Positions 51,346 to 62,262 of a stretch of DNA of 64,000 nucleotides are shown in pieces. Positions within the stretch are counted from its first letter, which is position 1, and every line of letters starts with the position of its first letter. The DNA is from Cephalopachus bancanus (Eukaryota > Chordata > Mammalia > Primates > Tarsiidae). The stretch spans positions 930,001-994,000 of the forward strand of contig JAPVLO010000162.1 in the NCBI GenBank assembly GCA_027257055.1, read 5' to 3'. The notes beneath the pieces were generated by a model that had not been told where the DNA came from, did not search any database, and saw nothing but the letters and a program-made list of their open reading frames with translations. A program made the position numbers and the translations under genes.

Positions 51346-51903
51346 CTTTTTTTTTTTTCTTTTTTAAGGTCGAGATCTCATTCTATTGCCCAGGTTGGAG
51401 TGCAGTGGCACAATCATAGCTCACTGCAGCCTCAAACTCCTGGACTCAAGTGATCTTCCCACCTCAGCCTCCTGAGTAGGCTGATTTTAATTTTTTTTGA
51501 GTTGGAGTTTCACTCTGTTGCCCAGGCTGGAGTGCAGTGGCACGCTCACGGCCACTGCAGCCTTGAACTGTTGGACTCGGGTGATCCTCCCACCTCAGCC
51601 TTCCAAGTAGCTGGGACTACAGGCATGCATCACCATGCCTGTTTAATTTTTTTATTTATTGTCTTGCCAAGTTGCCCAGGCTGGTCTCGAACCCATAGGC
51701 TCAGGCATCCTTTCACCTCTGCCTCCCAAAGTGCTGGGATCATAGGCATGAGCCACTGCACCTGGCCTCATTTTTAAATTTTTTGCAGAGATAAGGTCTC
51801 ACTCTGTAACCTAGGATGGTCTTGAACTTCTGGGCTCAAGCAATCCTCTTGCCTCAGCCTCTTAAAGTGCTGGGATTACAGGTGTGAGCCAGTGTGCTCA
51901 GCC
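51346..51903 (-). mobile_element. old Alu split by a second Alu
   Basis: One arm lies at 51346-51480 and the other at 51777-51903, separated by the complete Alu at 51494-51774. Confidence 0.75.
51494..51774 (-). mobile_element. Alu nested in an older Alu
   Basis: Minus-strand dimer with a short internal deletion near 51660 (TTTATTGTCTTGCC). Confidence 0.87.
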
Positions 51904-52438
51904 AGGGTATGGATTTTTTAAAGCTACTATGCATAGCTCCAGATTACTTTCTAAAAAATGTAGAAATGTATACTTTGAACAATATTATGGAGGGGTATAG
52001 AATTTTCACTGTACACTTATCAGGATTAAGTACTATCACATAAAATATTGTTAATTTGAAAGGCAAAAATTATCTTTCATTTATGTGGAATTGACTGCTA
52101 GTGAGGTTGAATATTTTTATGTTTACAGCATGCATATTCTGTGAATTATCTATGTTCTTCACCCAATTTTCTTTGGGGTTTTAGATTTCTCCTCACAGAT
52201 CAAGAATAGTGGCCACGTTTCATTTCATGGCAATTTATTTCCCAGTTTGCTGTTTACCTTTTAGTTTGGGGAAAACGATTTTTAAATATGGTTTTTAAAT
52301 ATGGAAAGTATTGATCTTTCCTTTGCATTTTTTCCATTGCTTTTATCCTTTAAAGTCCTTACTCCTTTTGAAAGTACAGTAGACACATTTTTCTATACTT
52401 TCTTTGAATTGTTTAAGTGGTTCGAAAGCTTACGTTTG

Positions 52439-52856
52439 TATTAGTGTCCTAGGGTTGCTGTAACAAAGTGCCTCAAATTGGGTGGCTTAAAACAACAGAA
52501 ATGTGTGGTCTCAGGTCGGGAGGCTGGAAGTCTGAAATCAAGGTGTCAACAGAACTGACCCCTCTGAAGCCTGCAGGGAAAGGACACTTCCTGGTCTCTT
52601 CCAGCTTCTGGTAGCTCTGGACTTCCTTGACTTGTAGCAGCGTAGAATTCCAATTCCTGCCTCTGTCTCCGTACGCCATCTTCTTATAAGGACCTCGTCA
52701 TATCGGATAGAGGCCTACTCTATTCTAGTATGACCTCCTTTTAACTCATTCTGTCTGCAATGAGCCTATTTCCAAGTCAGTCACATTCTGGGATGCTGGG
52801 GGTTAGGACGTCAACAGATCTTTTTTGGGTGGGTGGACACAGTCCAGCCCATAACA
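52439..52856 (-). mobile_element. MLT1-type MaLR LTR
   Basis: The minus strand begins TGTTATGGGCTGGACTG at 52856. It contains the usual CTTATAAG and GCAGCGTAG-type sites and ends near TATTAGTG (plus). Confidence 0.78.
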
Positions 52857-53831
52857 GCATTTTACTCTTTTATCCACCTGGAATATATTTATTTGACTGT
52901 GTGGTGTGAGAAAAGGGATAATTTTTTTCCTCCAAATCATTAACCAATTTTCTCTCTACCATTTATCAAATAATGCCACCTCTCTTCACAGGATTGTGAC
53001 TCTGCCTCTAAACTGCAGGCTAGTTTCTGCTTGTAGGTGTGAACCACTGATGCGTCTGTCAATGTTTGCATCATGGCTATACTATTTTCACCATTTTAGC
53101 TTTATTGTATATGTAATATCTGATAAGGCAAACTTCCTCCTCATTCATCTTCACATTTTTTTCTCAGCTATTCTTGCCTACGGATTTCTTCTGAGTAGAC
53201 TTTAGAATAATGGTGGGATGCTTAACAACAACACAACAGACCTCCTTGGACATTTAACTGTACTGTGCTGAACCCACAAGTTAACCTGCAACACCTCAGT
53301 CTTCCCATTTGGAAACATGGAATGTTTTTCTATCTAATCAGTGACTTCAGAAGTTTTCAAAAAGTTAAAAAAAAAAACATTTAAGACAGTGTCTCCATTT
53401 GCAACACTTGGTGCAGTGAATCTGGGTATTTTTGTTTTTGTTGCTGTTATCTCTGCTCCACCATGCATCCACCTGCCCACCCTCTTTATATTTTCTAATT
53501 GGTTATTGCTAGTTGATGAGGAAGTGATTGAATTTTGTATCCAGCCACTTTATTAAATTCGCCTGTTAGTTCTAATAGCTTTTCAGTTTATTCTTGTGAG
53601 CTCTCTGGAGCTTTCTGCACAAACCAATTCATATGAATAATTAACTCTCTAGCTGAATCAGTGACCTTACCTAAATCAGACCTCTTAGAAATTTAGGGAA
53701 TTTGACTGAAGGAGAATGCCATGGAAATGCAATGTACAAAGGGGCCTTGGAAAATTCCAGTGCCTCAGGAATGCTCATATTCTGTAATTTCTCATTTTGC
53801 TACTCAAAATCTGTCATAACAATGTGATCAG

Positions 53832-54120
53832 GCCAGGCTCAGTGGCTCAGCCCGTAATCCCGCGCTTTGGGAGGCCGAGGCGAGTGAATTGCCTGAGCCC
53901 GCGGGTTCGACACCCACCTGGGCAACTTGGCGAGACCTCATCTCTACAATAAATCAAAAATTAGCCAGGCATGGTAGCACGCGCCTGTAGTTCCAGCTAC
54001 TCGGAAGGCTGAGGCGGAAGGATCGCCGGAGCCCAGCAGGTCGAGGCTGCGGTGGCCGGGAGCGGCCACTGCACTCCAGTCTGGGCGGCAGAGTGAGACT
54101 CCAACTCAAAAAAAAAACAA
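53832..54120 (+). mobile_element. young-type Alu
   Basis: Plus-strand dimer with AAAC-type tail, flanked by AACAATGTGATCAG on both sides. Confidence 0.93.
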
Positions 54121-54135
54121 ACAAACAAAAAAAAA

Positions 54136-55280
54136 CAATGTGATCAGAACAGTGGATAAAATAATTTTGGTATCAAGACATGTATTGCAATTATTTGCAT
54201 TTGTAACAATGAAAACTGGAGACAACGTAATGATTAACATTAGTGGATTGGTTGAGTTCACTTGGTTTTCACCTCAGCCTCCTGATCCCCTTAACCTAAT
54301 GGCTCCATCACAGGCCCAGACCTCTCCTTCTGCTCCGGCCTCCCTTAGTCCTGTTGCCCACAGAAGGCTGCGACTGTGGGTCAGAGGCTCTCCTGGCTGC
54401 TACGGGCGCTCGTCAGGGCTCAGCCTCGGGCAGTTTCCTGGGAAACCCTCTGAGGCTGAGATTTCAGCGCAGGGGATGAGGGAGATGACTTTTGGGAGCA
54501 GCACCTGCAAGGGAGTGAGGGAAACAGGATTGGGCAGCAGCTGAATTTGAACTGGAATGCAGCTGCAGCAGAGCCATCCGACGACTCCACAGGGAGCTCT
54601 GGCACTGGGGGTGGCCCTTCAGAGCTGTCCCAAATAGACTGGGGCTGGGCTTTGCCTTTCCCCCTACCCCCAGTCATTGGATGCAGCTGCCTTTGGAGAG
54701 GGAGTGGAACTTTAGGGGAGGACAATTCCTGCAGAGCGACCCTGCTGAGAGCAGCCAACACTCCTTCAGGGAAGCAAATGCCTCCATCTTGAATCTGGGT
54801 GGTGCACCAGAAAATCCGCCATAACCACAGTGGGGGCTTCAAGGTGGCCACAACTTCTTTGCTACTACTTCCATTCAGAGGTGGGGCCTCTTTCTTCTTT
54901 TTTTAAATTCGGGCTAGTTCAGTGACTTCTCGTAGCCAACAGAATGTGGCAGAAGTGACTTTGTGTCATTTCTGAAGCAAGAACTTGGAAGATGTATAGC
55001 ACCTGCCTTTGACTCTTAGAACACATCCTTTGGAAGGCCACCCCAATAAAGAAGCTCAGCCGTCCTAAGACTGCCATGTGAGGAGGAAGCCCAGCCAAGG
55101 GCCGGGCACAGCCAAGCAAACAGACCCAGGTGAAATCACATTGAGCAGAAATGTCCCGCTGAGCCCTGCTCGTTCTTGACCCACAGAATCACAAGAAATA
55201 ATAAGCTATTATTTAAGGCCACATGGGGAGGGGGGTTTAACGTAGGCGTAGAGTTAAGTGAGACACTTTCCTGCTCACTT
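54136..55280. other. intergenic, no gene recognised
   Basis: Unique-looking GC-moderate sequence. Opposed open frames at 54140-54544 and 54420-54851 overlap in antisense and match nothing I recognise. Confidence 0.5.
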
Positions 55281-55331
55281 TTTTTTTTTTTGAGTTGGAG
55301 TCTCACTGCGTGAGCCACTGCACCCAGCTTC
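55281..55331 (-). mobile_element. core-deleted Alu
   Basis: Only the poly-T plus GAGTTGGAGTCTCACTG and the opposite terminus GTGAGCCACTGCACCCAGC remain. CTTCCTGCTCA-type repeats still flank it. Confidence 0.85.
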
Positions 55332-55492
55332 CTGCTCAGTCCTTTTCCTGTGTCATCTGTCCCAGTTTGTAGCACATAAACTACCAAATCATCCACACTA
55401 GACACTTCAGGTTGTCGTGGACTTCACCCTCACCTCTATACCATGTCACTCACCAAGCTCTGACAATTCCACTTCTTAAATAATTCTTCAGG

Positions 55493-55790
55493 TTGGGTGT
55501 GGCGACTCATGCCTTTAAACCCAGCACTTTGGGAGGCTGAGGCGAGAGGATTGCCTGAGCCCAGGGTTTCAAGACCAGCCTGGGCAACATGGCAAGATCT
55601 CGTCTCCACAATAAATTAAAAAAACTAGCTGAGCGTGGTGGCGCATGCCTGTAGTTCCAGCTACTTGGAAGGCTGAGGCAGAAGGATAGCCTCAGCCCAG
55701 CAGGTCAAGGCTGCAGTGGCCGTGAGCGTGCTTCTGCACTCCAGTCTGGGCCACAGGGTGAAACTCTGCCTCAAAAACCAATAATAATAA
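55493..55790 (+). mobile_element. Alu
   Basis: Plus-strand dimer with AATAAT-rich tail, flanked by ATAATTCTT repeats. Confidence 0.9.
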
Positions 55791-57731
55791 TTCTTGAGAC
55801 TGGCCTGACTCAACCTGCCTGTTGCCACCACACTTGCCCAGACCCTCAAACTCCTTGCTCTGGACAGGTGCCATGGTTTCCAGATCAGCCATCTCAAACT
55901 CCAACCAAGGCTGGGATCACCTCCGTAACATGCATGCCACCCTCTCCCTTGCTGCCCCCATGATGGCACTCCATCCTCTGAAGGATAAAGGCTCAACCTT
56001 AGCCTGATGGCCAAGAGCTCTTTCAAACTGGGTCCAGGCTTGCTTGACCAAATTTTCCCGCTCTTCTAAGTCAATACCTCAATACTCAATACCTCAGCAA
56101 CATAGAGCTCCTGTAGTTTTGTTATTCACATGCTGTGTTCCTTCCATTCCTTCTCTCTAGAACGTCCCACCTTCTACTGCCTCCTCCCAGTTGATTCTCA
56201 GCTCAGAAATCACCTCTTTCTGAAAGCCTTTCTCCTTCCCACCCCCAGATGTCCACCACCCATGCTGGACTGGATGCCCTTTCTGGGAGTTAATTGCTAT
56301 CAGGTCTATGTGCCAAAGAAGCAGCCAAATCAGAAAGAAATTTCATACCCTTCCCCAAGCTAGACTGGAGTAGGGACAGGGGACTGTGAGCTGACTCCAG
56401 GCCAGAGGAGGCATTGCTGGGCCTGCCCTAGGCCCAGAAAGGAAAGGAAGGCTTCTGCCTTGTGTAGATGTGAATTCATGCCTTTTTCCTCCCCCTTCCC
56501 TCCTGCCTTGACTGACAATGAGGCCAGCAAATGAATTCAGGGATCCAAGACTGTTATTCTTTTAATTGAATCTCCTTAGTCCTGGTCTATTGAGGTAATA
56601 ATAACTAGCCCTCTATGTTCAGTTGCTACAATGTTGATGCCTGTAGCATTTTGAGCATGTAGTATTTCCTATCTGTCTATTTAGTGGCTCTAGTATTTAG
56701 TTGCAGTAGTACTTAGTGCCTGTAATTTTGTTATTGGTGGTATTTCATTTCTGTGATATTTAGTGGCCATGGTGCTCAGTGGCTGCCGTATGTGGACTCT
56801 ATCGTAGTAAGTGGTCATACTCTCAGTGTTTGTGGATTTAGTGGCCTTCTGGAAGTCAGTGATTGAAGTGGGTGCCCTGAGTTTCCTTTGATACCTCTGA
56901 ACAAACTGTCGTCCCAGCAGTTCTGTCCTCCCTTGTCAGTTCAACTGCTCCCTGAGCCGATGTCCTCTGCTCATAAGCAATTTTTCAGTCCCTTGGCACG
57001 GCTTCTTTGAAAACTGCACTTCTCTGCAGTGCCCGAGAGATTTTTCTTCCGTTTTTCAAAGTTCAGCTGTTTCTGAACCATTTTCTATCCTTCCCTCCTC
57101 CCTCCACCCCTCCTGTGCTTCCACATTGACGCTCTTTTCAAAACAGTCTGTGGGTTTTTCCATGCCCTTCCTCTACCCACAGAACAAGAGAGTGATTTGA
57201 CATAAGCTTTGTGACCAGACGGGACAGGTCCTTGTCCAAAGGGATCGGTGGGTGCCAGCTTTGAGCAGGTGAGGGAAGGGGGTGACTGCTGTGACCGCAG
57301 TCCAGGGTATGTGGTGGGCCCAGGCTCTGAGGGCAGAATGTAGGCTCATGGCCCAGGCCCACCCCAGTCAGCGGTGTCACCCTGGGGCCTCTCTGACCGA
57401 ATGGTGCTGACGCCTATGCTGGGCACAGCGATAGTCCTCCTTCCCAGGGCTATGTGAGGTTGAAGCCAGGCCAACTACTTGGAAAGTGCTCAGCACGGTG
57501 CCTGGCACTCGGCACTCAGAGCTGCTGCGGTAGCTGAGCGGTGGCTGCACACGGCCTGCTGTGCTGACCGTCCAGCTGGGGCGGTGGCCTGGGGACATTG
57601 AGAAGCAAAGGAAGGCTCTTCCCACCTGTTCTCCAAGAGAACGGAAAACCATCCCTCAGAGCCGGAAGTCTATTAGAGTTAACTATGCTGATATCTTCTT
57701 TCTTCTCCACCTGAAATTTTAAATCTGACTA
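55791..57731. other. intergenic, no gene recognised
   Basis: An L2-like stretch lies at about 56150-56300 (CAGCTCAGAAATCACCTC, then CTGAAAGCCTTTCTCC). From about 56600 to 56880 a TTTAGTG-type word recurs (TTAGTGGCTCTAGT, TTAGTGCCTGTAAT, TTAGTGGCCATGGT), suggesting a degenerate tandem repeat. Confidence 0.45.
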
Positions 57732-57917
57732 GGCCAGGCATGGTGGTTCACACCTGTAATCCCAGCACTTTGGGAGGATGAGACAAAAGTACTGCCTGAC
57801 CCCATGGGTTCAAGACCAGCCTGGGCAACTTAATGAGACCTTGGTCCAACAATAAAGAAAAATTAGCCAGTCGTGGTGGTGCATGCTTGTAGTTCCAGCC
57901 AACTTAAAAAAAAAAAT
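57732..57917 (+). mobile_element. Alu lacking most of the right arm
   Basis: The left arm is complete, and the right arm stops after GTAGTTCCAGCCAACTT and goes straight into the A-tail. AAATCTGACT repeats flank it. Confidence 0.85.
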
Positions 57918-57937
57918 CTGACTGGGAGGGAAACATA

Positions 57938-58802
57938 TGAGGGGGTACCCCAAAACTGGGATTTGTTTATTTAAAAATTGTGTATTTATTCTTACATGTT
58001 TAAACTTCAGTAACTTTTTTTTTTTAGTTGGAGTCTAACTCTGTCACCCAGACTGGAGTGCAGTGGCATGCTCACGGCCACCGCAGCCTCGACCTGCTGG
58101 GCTCCAGCGATCCTTCAGCCTCAGCCTTCCAAGTAACTGGAACTACAGGCAAGCACCACCATGCCTGGCTAATTTTTTGATTTGTTGTAGGGACGAGGTC
58201 TCGCCAAGTGGCCAAGGCTTGTCTGAAACCTGTGAGCTCAGGCAATCCTTTCACCTCAGCCCCCTAAAGTGCTGAGATTATAGGGGTGAGCCACCGTGCC
58301 CAGCCAAAACTTTAGTCACTTTTAAAGTACTCTTCATTTGATGCAATGCATTCTATCAAGGCACTTTCTCCACTGCTCAAAACAGTTTTTGAACTTGTCA
58401 GTTTTGATGCCTGTTAGTGCTTCTGCCATTTTTGTTTCAACTCTTCCACATCAGCAAAACATTTCCCTTTGAGGACTTTTTTCATCTAGGAAACAACAGC
58501 AAAAATTGCTCGTGGTGAGATTGGGTGAATAGGGAAGGTGGAGCATGGGGGTCCTGCCAGTTTGGGTCAAAAACTGCTGAACTCTCAGCACAGTGTGGGC
58601 AGGTGTGTTGTCATGGTGGAAGAACCAGTCACCTGTTTGCCACAATTCGGGATGTTTCTTCTGCAACATAGCCTCTCACAACAACACTAGCTGGTACCCA
58701 GATGCCAATGGGTTCCTAGAATACTCACCTAATGGAGCAAACCTGTACTACAAGGAGGCTGCACGCCAAAAGATAATTATGGGTTTTTGGGGTCCCCCCT
58801 CA
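57938..58802 (-). mobile_element. fossil Tc1/mariner element, internally deleted
   Basis: Inverted termini (TGAGGGGGTACCCCAAAA at the left, complement of the right end) are flanked by TA at 57936-57937 and 58803-58804. The minus strand at 58451-58669 still reads a mariner catalytic stretch (FFHHDNTPAH, then PYSPNLTTSNF). Without the Alu at 58014-58303 the element is about 575 bp, under half a full mariner. Confidence 0.85.
58014..58303 (-). mobile_element. Alu inside the mariner fossil
   Basis: Minus-strand dimer flanked by AACTTCAGTAACT and AACTTTAGTCACT. Confidence 0.9.
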
Positions 58803-58804
58803 TA

Positions 58805-59784
58805 TCAGGTCCCCAGCCCATTAGTTGAAACTCTCTCATTCTCAGATCAATTTTATTTAATTCCACAAACACCTACTGAGCACCTGCTCAGTGCAGGACA
58901 CTGGGCTGGGGATAGCAAAACCACATCTGAGTAAGAGAGATATATCTTCTGCTCTGGAAAGAATTTCTACCAGCTTTTCACTCCCTAAACCTGACTGAGA
59001 TAATTTTTGGTTCCCCATTTAGGTCATTGGAGAAATCAGACTTTTTTAGCTGAGATCTGATCCCACTTCCTCCCTTCTGGTCAACACTCACATTGCTTCT
59101 GAAGCCTCCTCCCTCAGAATAGCCCAAGGAACGGTCATTCAGGCCCTGTGAACTGAGAGCACCAAACTGGTCACTCTTCACTTTCTCGGGTACCTTTGTC
59201 CTGTGATTTGGGACATGCGCTGAAGAGTCTGAGCATTTCAGACTCTTAAATGACCATTTAAGAATTGCAAAGGCAGGACTTCAACCTGGTCGCTGGGGTA
59301 GTTTAGATTCTCAATCAAGTCCTTTAGCCTTATTGATCAAAATATCACAATTCGATACCCCCAAACACCCGCTAGCTTTGTGCATTAGTCTCCCTTTTTT
59401 TGCCTCTGCCAAGAATAAATGCTTCTCTTCCTTTTTGGGTCCTTCTCTCCCTCCTCCCATCCCTCCCTCCCTTCCTCCTCCATGCCCCCTCCACTTCCTC
59501 TCTGTATCTTCTCTGTCTTAAGTCCTGCCACACCACAGGAGATGTCTGCCTCCCTGAAAGTGTCCCGTCCAACTGCTGGCAATTTCTCTCCTCATCCATC
59601 CGGCCCTCTCCTCCCATTTCAGCCCATCTCTGTGGTCACGCTGTGGCCTTGGGTCACCTCCAGGAGCGTGTCACCCCTGGCTGAGAAAGAGCACATTCAG
59701 CCTCTGTGCACCTGACTGCAGCTTCGGCTACTTGTGCCACACCGCTCCTCTTCCAGCCCCTGGAAGCCCCATGCTGTCCCCATC
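58805..59784. other. intergenic, no gene recognised
   Basis: No recognisable gene. A CT-rich stretch at 59430-59510 generates spurious open frames on both strands. Confidence 0.5.
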
Positions 59785-59855
59785 TGCTGGGGGCCAGCCC
59801 CTGCAAGTTTTGGGGAGTCCCTTGGAAGATGTGGTGGCGTCGGCAAATCTGCAGG

Positions 59856-59920
59856 GATAGATATTAAAGAAAGAAAGATGGAAGGATAGATATAAAGAGG
59901 AAGAAAGAGAAAGAAAGAAA
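59856..59920. repeat. GAAA/GATA purine repeat in the LTR
   Basis: AAAGAAAGAAAG and GGATAGATAT units in the U5 part of the LTR. Confidence 0.8.
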
Positions 59921-59954
59921 GTGGACAACTGTTCAGTGAAATGAGCAAAAGCCG

Positions 59955-59960
59955 TTTATT
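59955..59960 (-). terminator. LTR polyadenylation signal
   Basis: TTTATT on the plus strand is AATAAA on the minus strand, 170 bases from the LTR 3' end. Confidence 0.6.
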
Positions 59961-60289
59961 GAAAGTTACAGCAGGTATTTATCCCCAAATTTTACACAGG
60001 CAGTCTCACAAGTCTTTCGCGTGAACACAAAGCCAGGTGCAGGAGGGGCATCCCCCACCCACCAGATGCTTAGGTGTGAGGAGGGACAAACCCCAAGATT
60101 GTCTTATTGTTCCCTTTGCTAGTTAATGCTCTTCACAAGCAGTGCAACAGTCCCTACTAGCCTAATGATGTTCTGATAATCAATAACTTCTAAAGCTCAC
60201 TCAATACCCATGATGACTAACTTAAACTTTATTACCTTTCTATTCTATGCTAATACTACTTACACAATGCTACAGTTATAGCTTAGTTA

Positions 60290-61045
60290 TAGCTTAAACC
60301 AATTCCTAAAGAATGTGGCCCAGTCCAAAGATCACGCTGGGCTCTATAGGATGTGGCCCAGTTCATGGTGGGCCACTTTTTGGAACAATAGACTACAATC
60401 TCTTAACAAAATGGCTATTCTAAAGTCCTATATATCTATCCTAATTTTTCTATGAACCTTTCCAATTCCTAATTCTAGTATATAAAGCTGATTAGCAGCA
60501 GTAAAGCTTCCAAATATAAACTGTAAATGTACTAAGGCCAAAACCACGATAGTAGAAAATGGAGACAATGAAATTTCTAAAGTTAACTATATTCTTATTA
60601 AACCTAAAAAATCATGATTGATTATGCTTGAACTAACATGATTCCTTGATATAGTATGACCTATTCTACAAAACCTTCTATGAATAAAATAAATTCAGTT
60701 TCTATAATAGGTAGAAAAAAGACCTTACATTAACTGTAGCTAAAGCCGGCCTAAAAGAATGCAGCCCAGTCCAAAGTACGCGCTGGGCTCTCAGGAATGT
60801 GGCCCAGCCCAAACTCTGTGCTGGGCCACTCTTGATAATCATCTATACCATTGAAAAGCTGAAAACAGCTCTCCATAAGTATATACTAATTCTACAAATA
60901 TTCTTTTAAATCTTATAAAGAAGCTTGTACCGTATAAAAGGCTCCCAAATGTGACCTGAATTTGAATTATATCTAATACCTAAGCCGAAACTACAGTTTA
61001 TGGGAAACAGGAACAATGGGTTTCTAGAGTGAGCTATGCCTGTCA
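60290..61045 (-). repeat. tandem duplication inside the LTR
   Basis: Two diverged units of about 300-450 bp share ordered words: GGCCCAGTCCAAAG and AGCCCAGTCCAAAG, then GCTGGGCTCT, ATGTGGCCCAG, and GGGCCACT, followed by similar AT-rich text. Confidence 0.75.
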
Positions 61046-61372
61046 CAGTCACAGAGCCTTCAGCTTAGGCCAGCAGAGTTCCTTTAGGTTGTTTTTGTGC
61101 TGCATGGCAAAAGGGGGAGGAAAATGGGGTCTACGGCTCCCAAACACGTCCTAGCGGTCTCGGGGTCCACAGCCCTCCCTGATCCCTAACGCTCAGTGGG
61201 CCTCCGTGGCCGGCTCCCAACACCCATCCATCCCTTGGTCCCTGCTGCCTCCGCGTCTTTCCCGTCCCAGTTCAGATTCCGTGCTCCGGCTTCAAGCGCG
61301 AACTGTCTGGATCCTAAACCCGCTCTCCCCGTTGTCCTTCCCTTGCAGGCACCTGGCAAAGCCCCAACTCTC

Positions 61373-61479
61373 ACGCTTGCTTCGGCAGCACGTATACTAA
61401 AATTGGAACAATACGGAGAAGACGAGCAGGGCCCCTGCGCAAGGATGACTCGCAAGTTTGTGAAGCGTTCCATCTTGGG
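61373..61479 (+). pseudogene. U6 snRNA retropseudogene
   Basis: A 107-bp match to U6 from the 5' stem (GCTTCGGCAGCAC) to GCGTTCCAT, followed by an A-run (61480-61489) in place of the Pol III T-run. Substitutions include ACGGAGA where U6 has the essential ACAGAGA box. There is no TATA or PSE-like element at the expected upstream distance. It should not be a functional spliceosomal RNA. Confidence 0.92.
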
Positions 61480-61971
61480 AAAAAAAAAATTCTCGAGCAA
61501 CACAGCCAATGGCTTTCGCTCGTGCCGCAGGCCAGGTCCCTGACCTGCCATGGTCTTCTCCCTGGGCCTGCAACAGTGCCCAGCAACCCTCCTACTCCTG
61601 ATTTAGCTCTTGCTTCCATCCTCCTCAAAGACTCCTCCACCTTCTGGACTCTGACAGGTGGGCCAGCCCAGGGGTGTGCTGGCAGATGCTTGACAACTCT
61701 GGGGTACCCAGGAAGAGCCCTGACCTGTAGTGTTTGCTCATTTTTGTGGTGTTAAGTATTGCCACGGGAGCCTATTTCAGGTTACCTAAATGACATCAAT
61801 TAGCCACCAGATAGATACAAAAGATATAAATAGCCTCAAGAGCACAGATAATAGTAAAAATGTAGTGAAAAAATGAGAAAGTGGTGAGTTCTGGGTGTTT
61901 ATCTTTTAAAATAAAATGTATTTAGCTGTAATTTTGCATGGCTTACTTTTTGTGATAATTGTATATTTATA
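61480..61971. other. intergenic, nothing recognised
   Basis: Mixed unique and AT-rich sequence with no gene or clear repeat. Confidence 0.5.
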
Positions 61972-62262
61972 GCCAGGTGTGGTTGCTCACACCTTTAATC
62001 CCAGCATTTTGGGAGGTTAAGGTGAGAGGATTGCCTGAGTCCAGGGGTTCGAGACCAGCCTGGGCAGCATGGTGAGACCTTGTCTCTACAGTAAATCAAA
62101 AATTAGCCAGGCGTGGTGGTGCACACCTGTAGTTCCAGCTACTTGGAAGACTGAGACAAAAGGATTACCTGAGTCCAGCAAGTTGAGGCTGCAAGTAACC
62201 GTGAGTGTGCCACTGCATTCCAGCCTGGACAACAGAATAAGATTCTGACTCAAAAAAAAAAT
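61972..62262 (+). mobile_element. Alu
   Basis: Plus-strand dimer with A-tail, flanked by ATTGTATATTTA repeats. Confidence 0.92.

Larger units (their letters stand above)
50330..53600 (-). mobile_element. mosaic of old L1 pieces with nested elements
   Basis: Between the Alus, AT-rich text resembles reverse-complement L1M, such as GGAATATATTTATTTGACTG and ACCATTTATCAAATAATGCC. The pieces at 50335-50510, 50800-51050, 51905-52438 and 52857-53600 may derive from one element. Confidence 0.5.
59785..61222 (-). mobile_element. solo LTR of a class II (ERVK/IAP-like) endogenous retrovirus
   Basis: The minus strand starts TGTTGGGAGCC at 61222 and ends CCCCCAGCA at 59785, so it has TG...CA ends. Perfect 6-bp CCCATC duplications lie at 59779-59784 and 61223-61228. 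An AATAAA signal lies at 59955-59960 (minus), near the 3' end as expected for R. No viral coding region is present. The U3 contains a diverged tandem duplication (about 60290-60600 and 60740-61045). The 6-bp duplication and TGTTGGGAG start fit class II elements. Confidence 0.82.

Noticed and set aside
54140..54851. Overlapping sense and antisense frames of 134-143 codons
   Set aside because: They have no domain, no homology recognised and mutually incompatible coding. They are likely chance in GC-moderate sequence.
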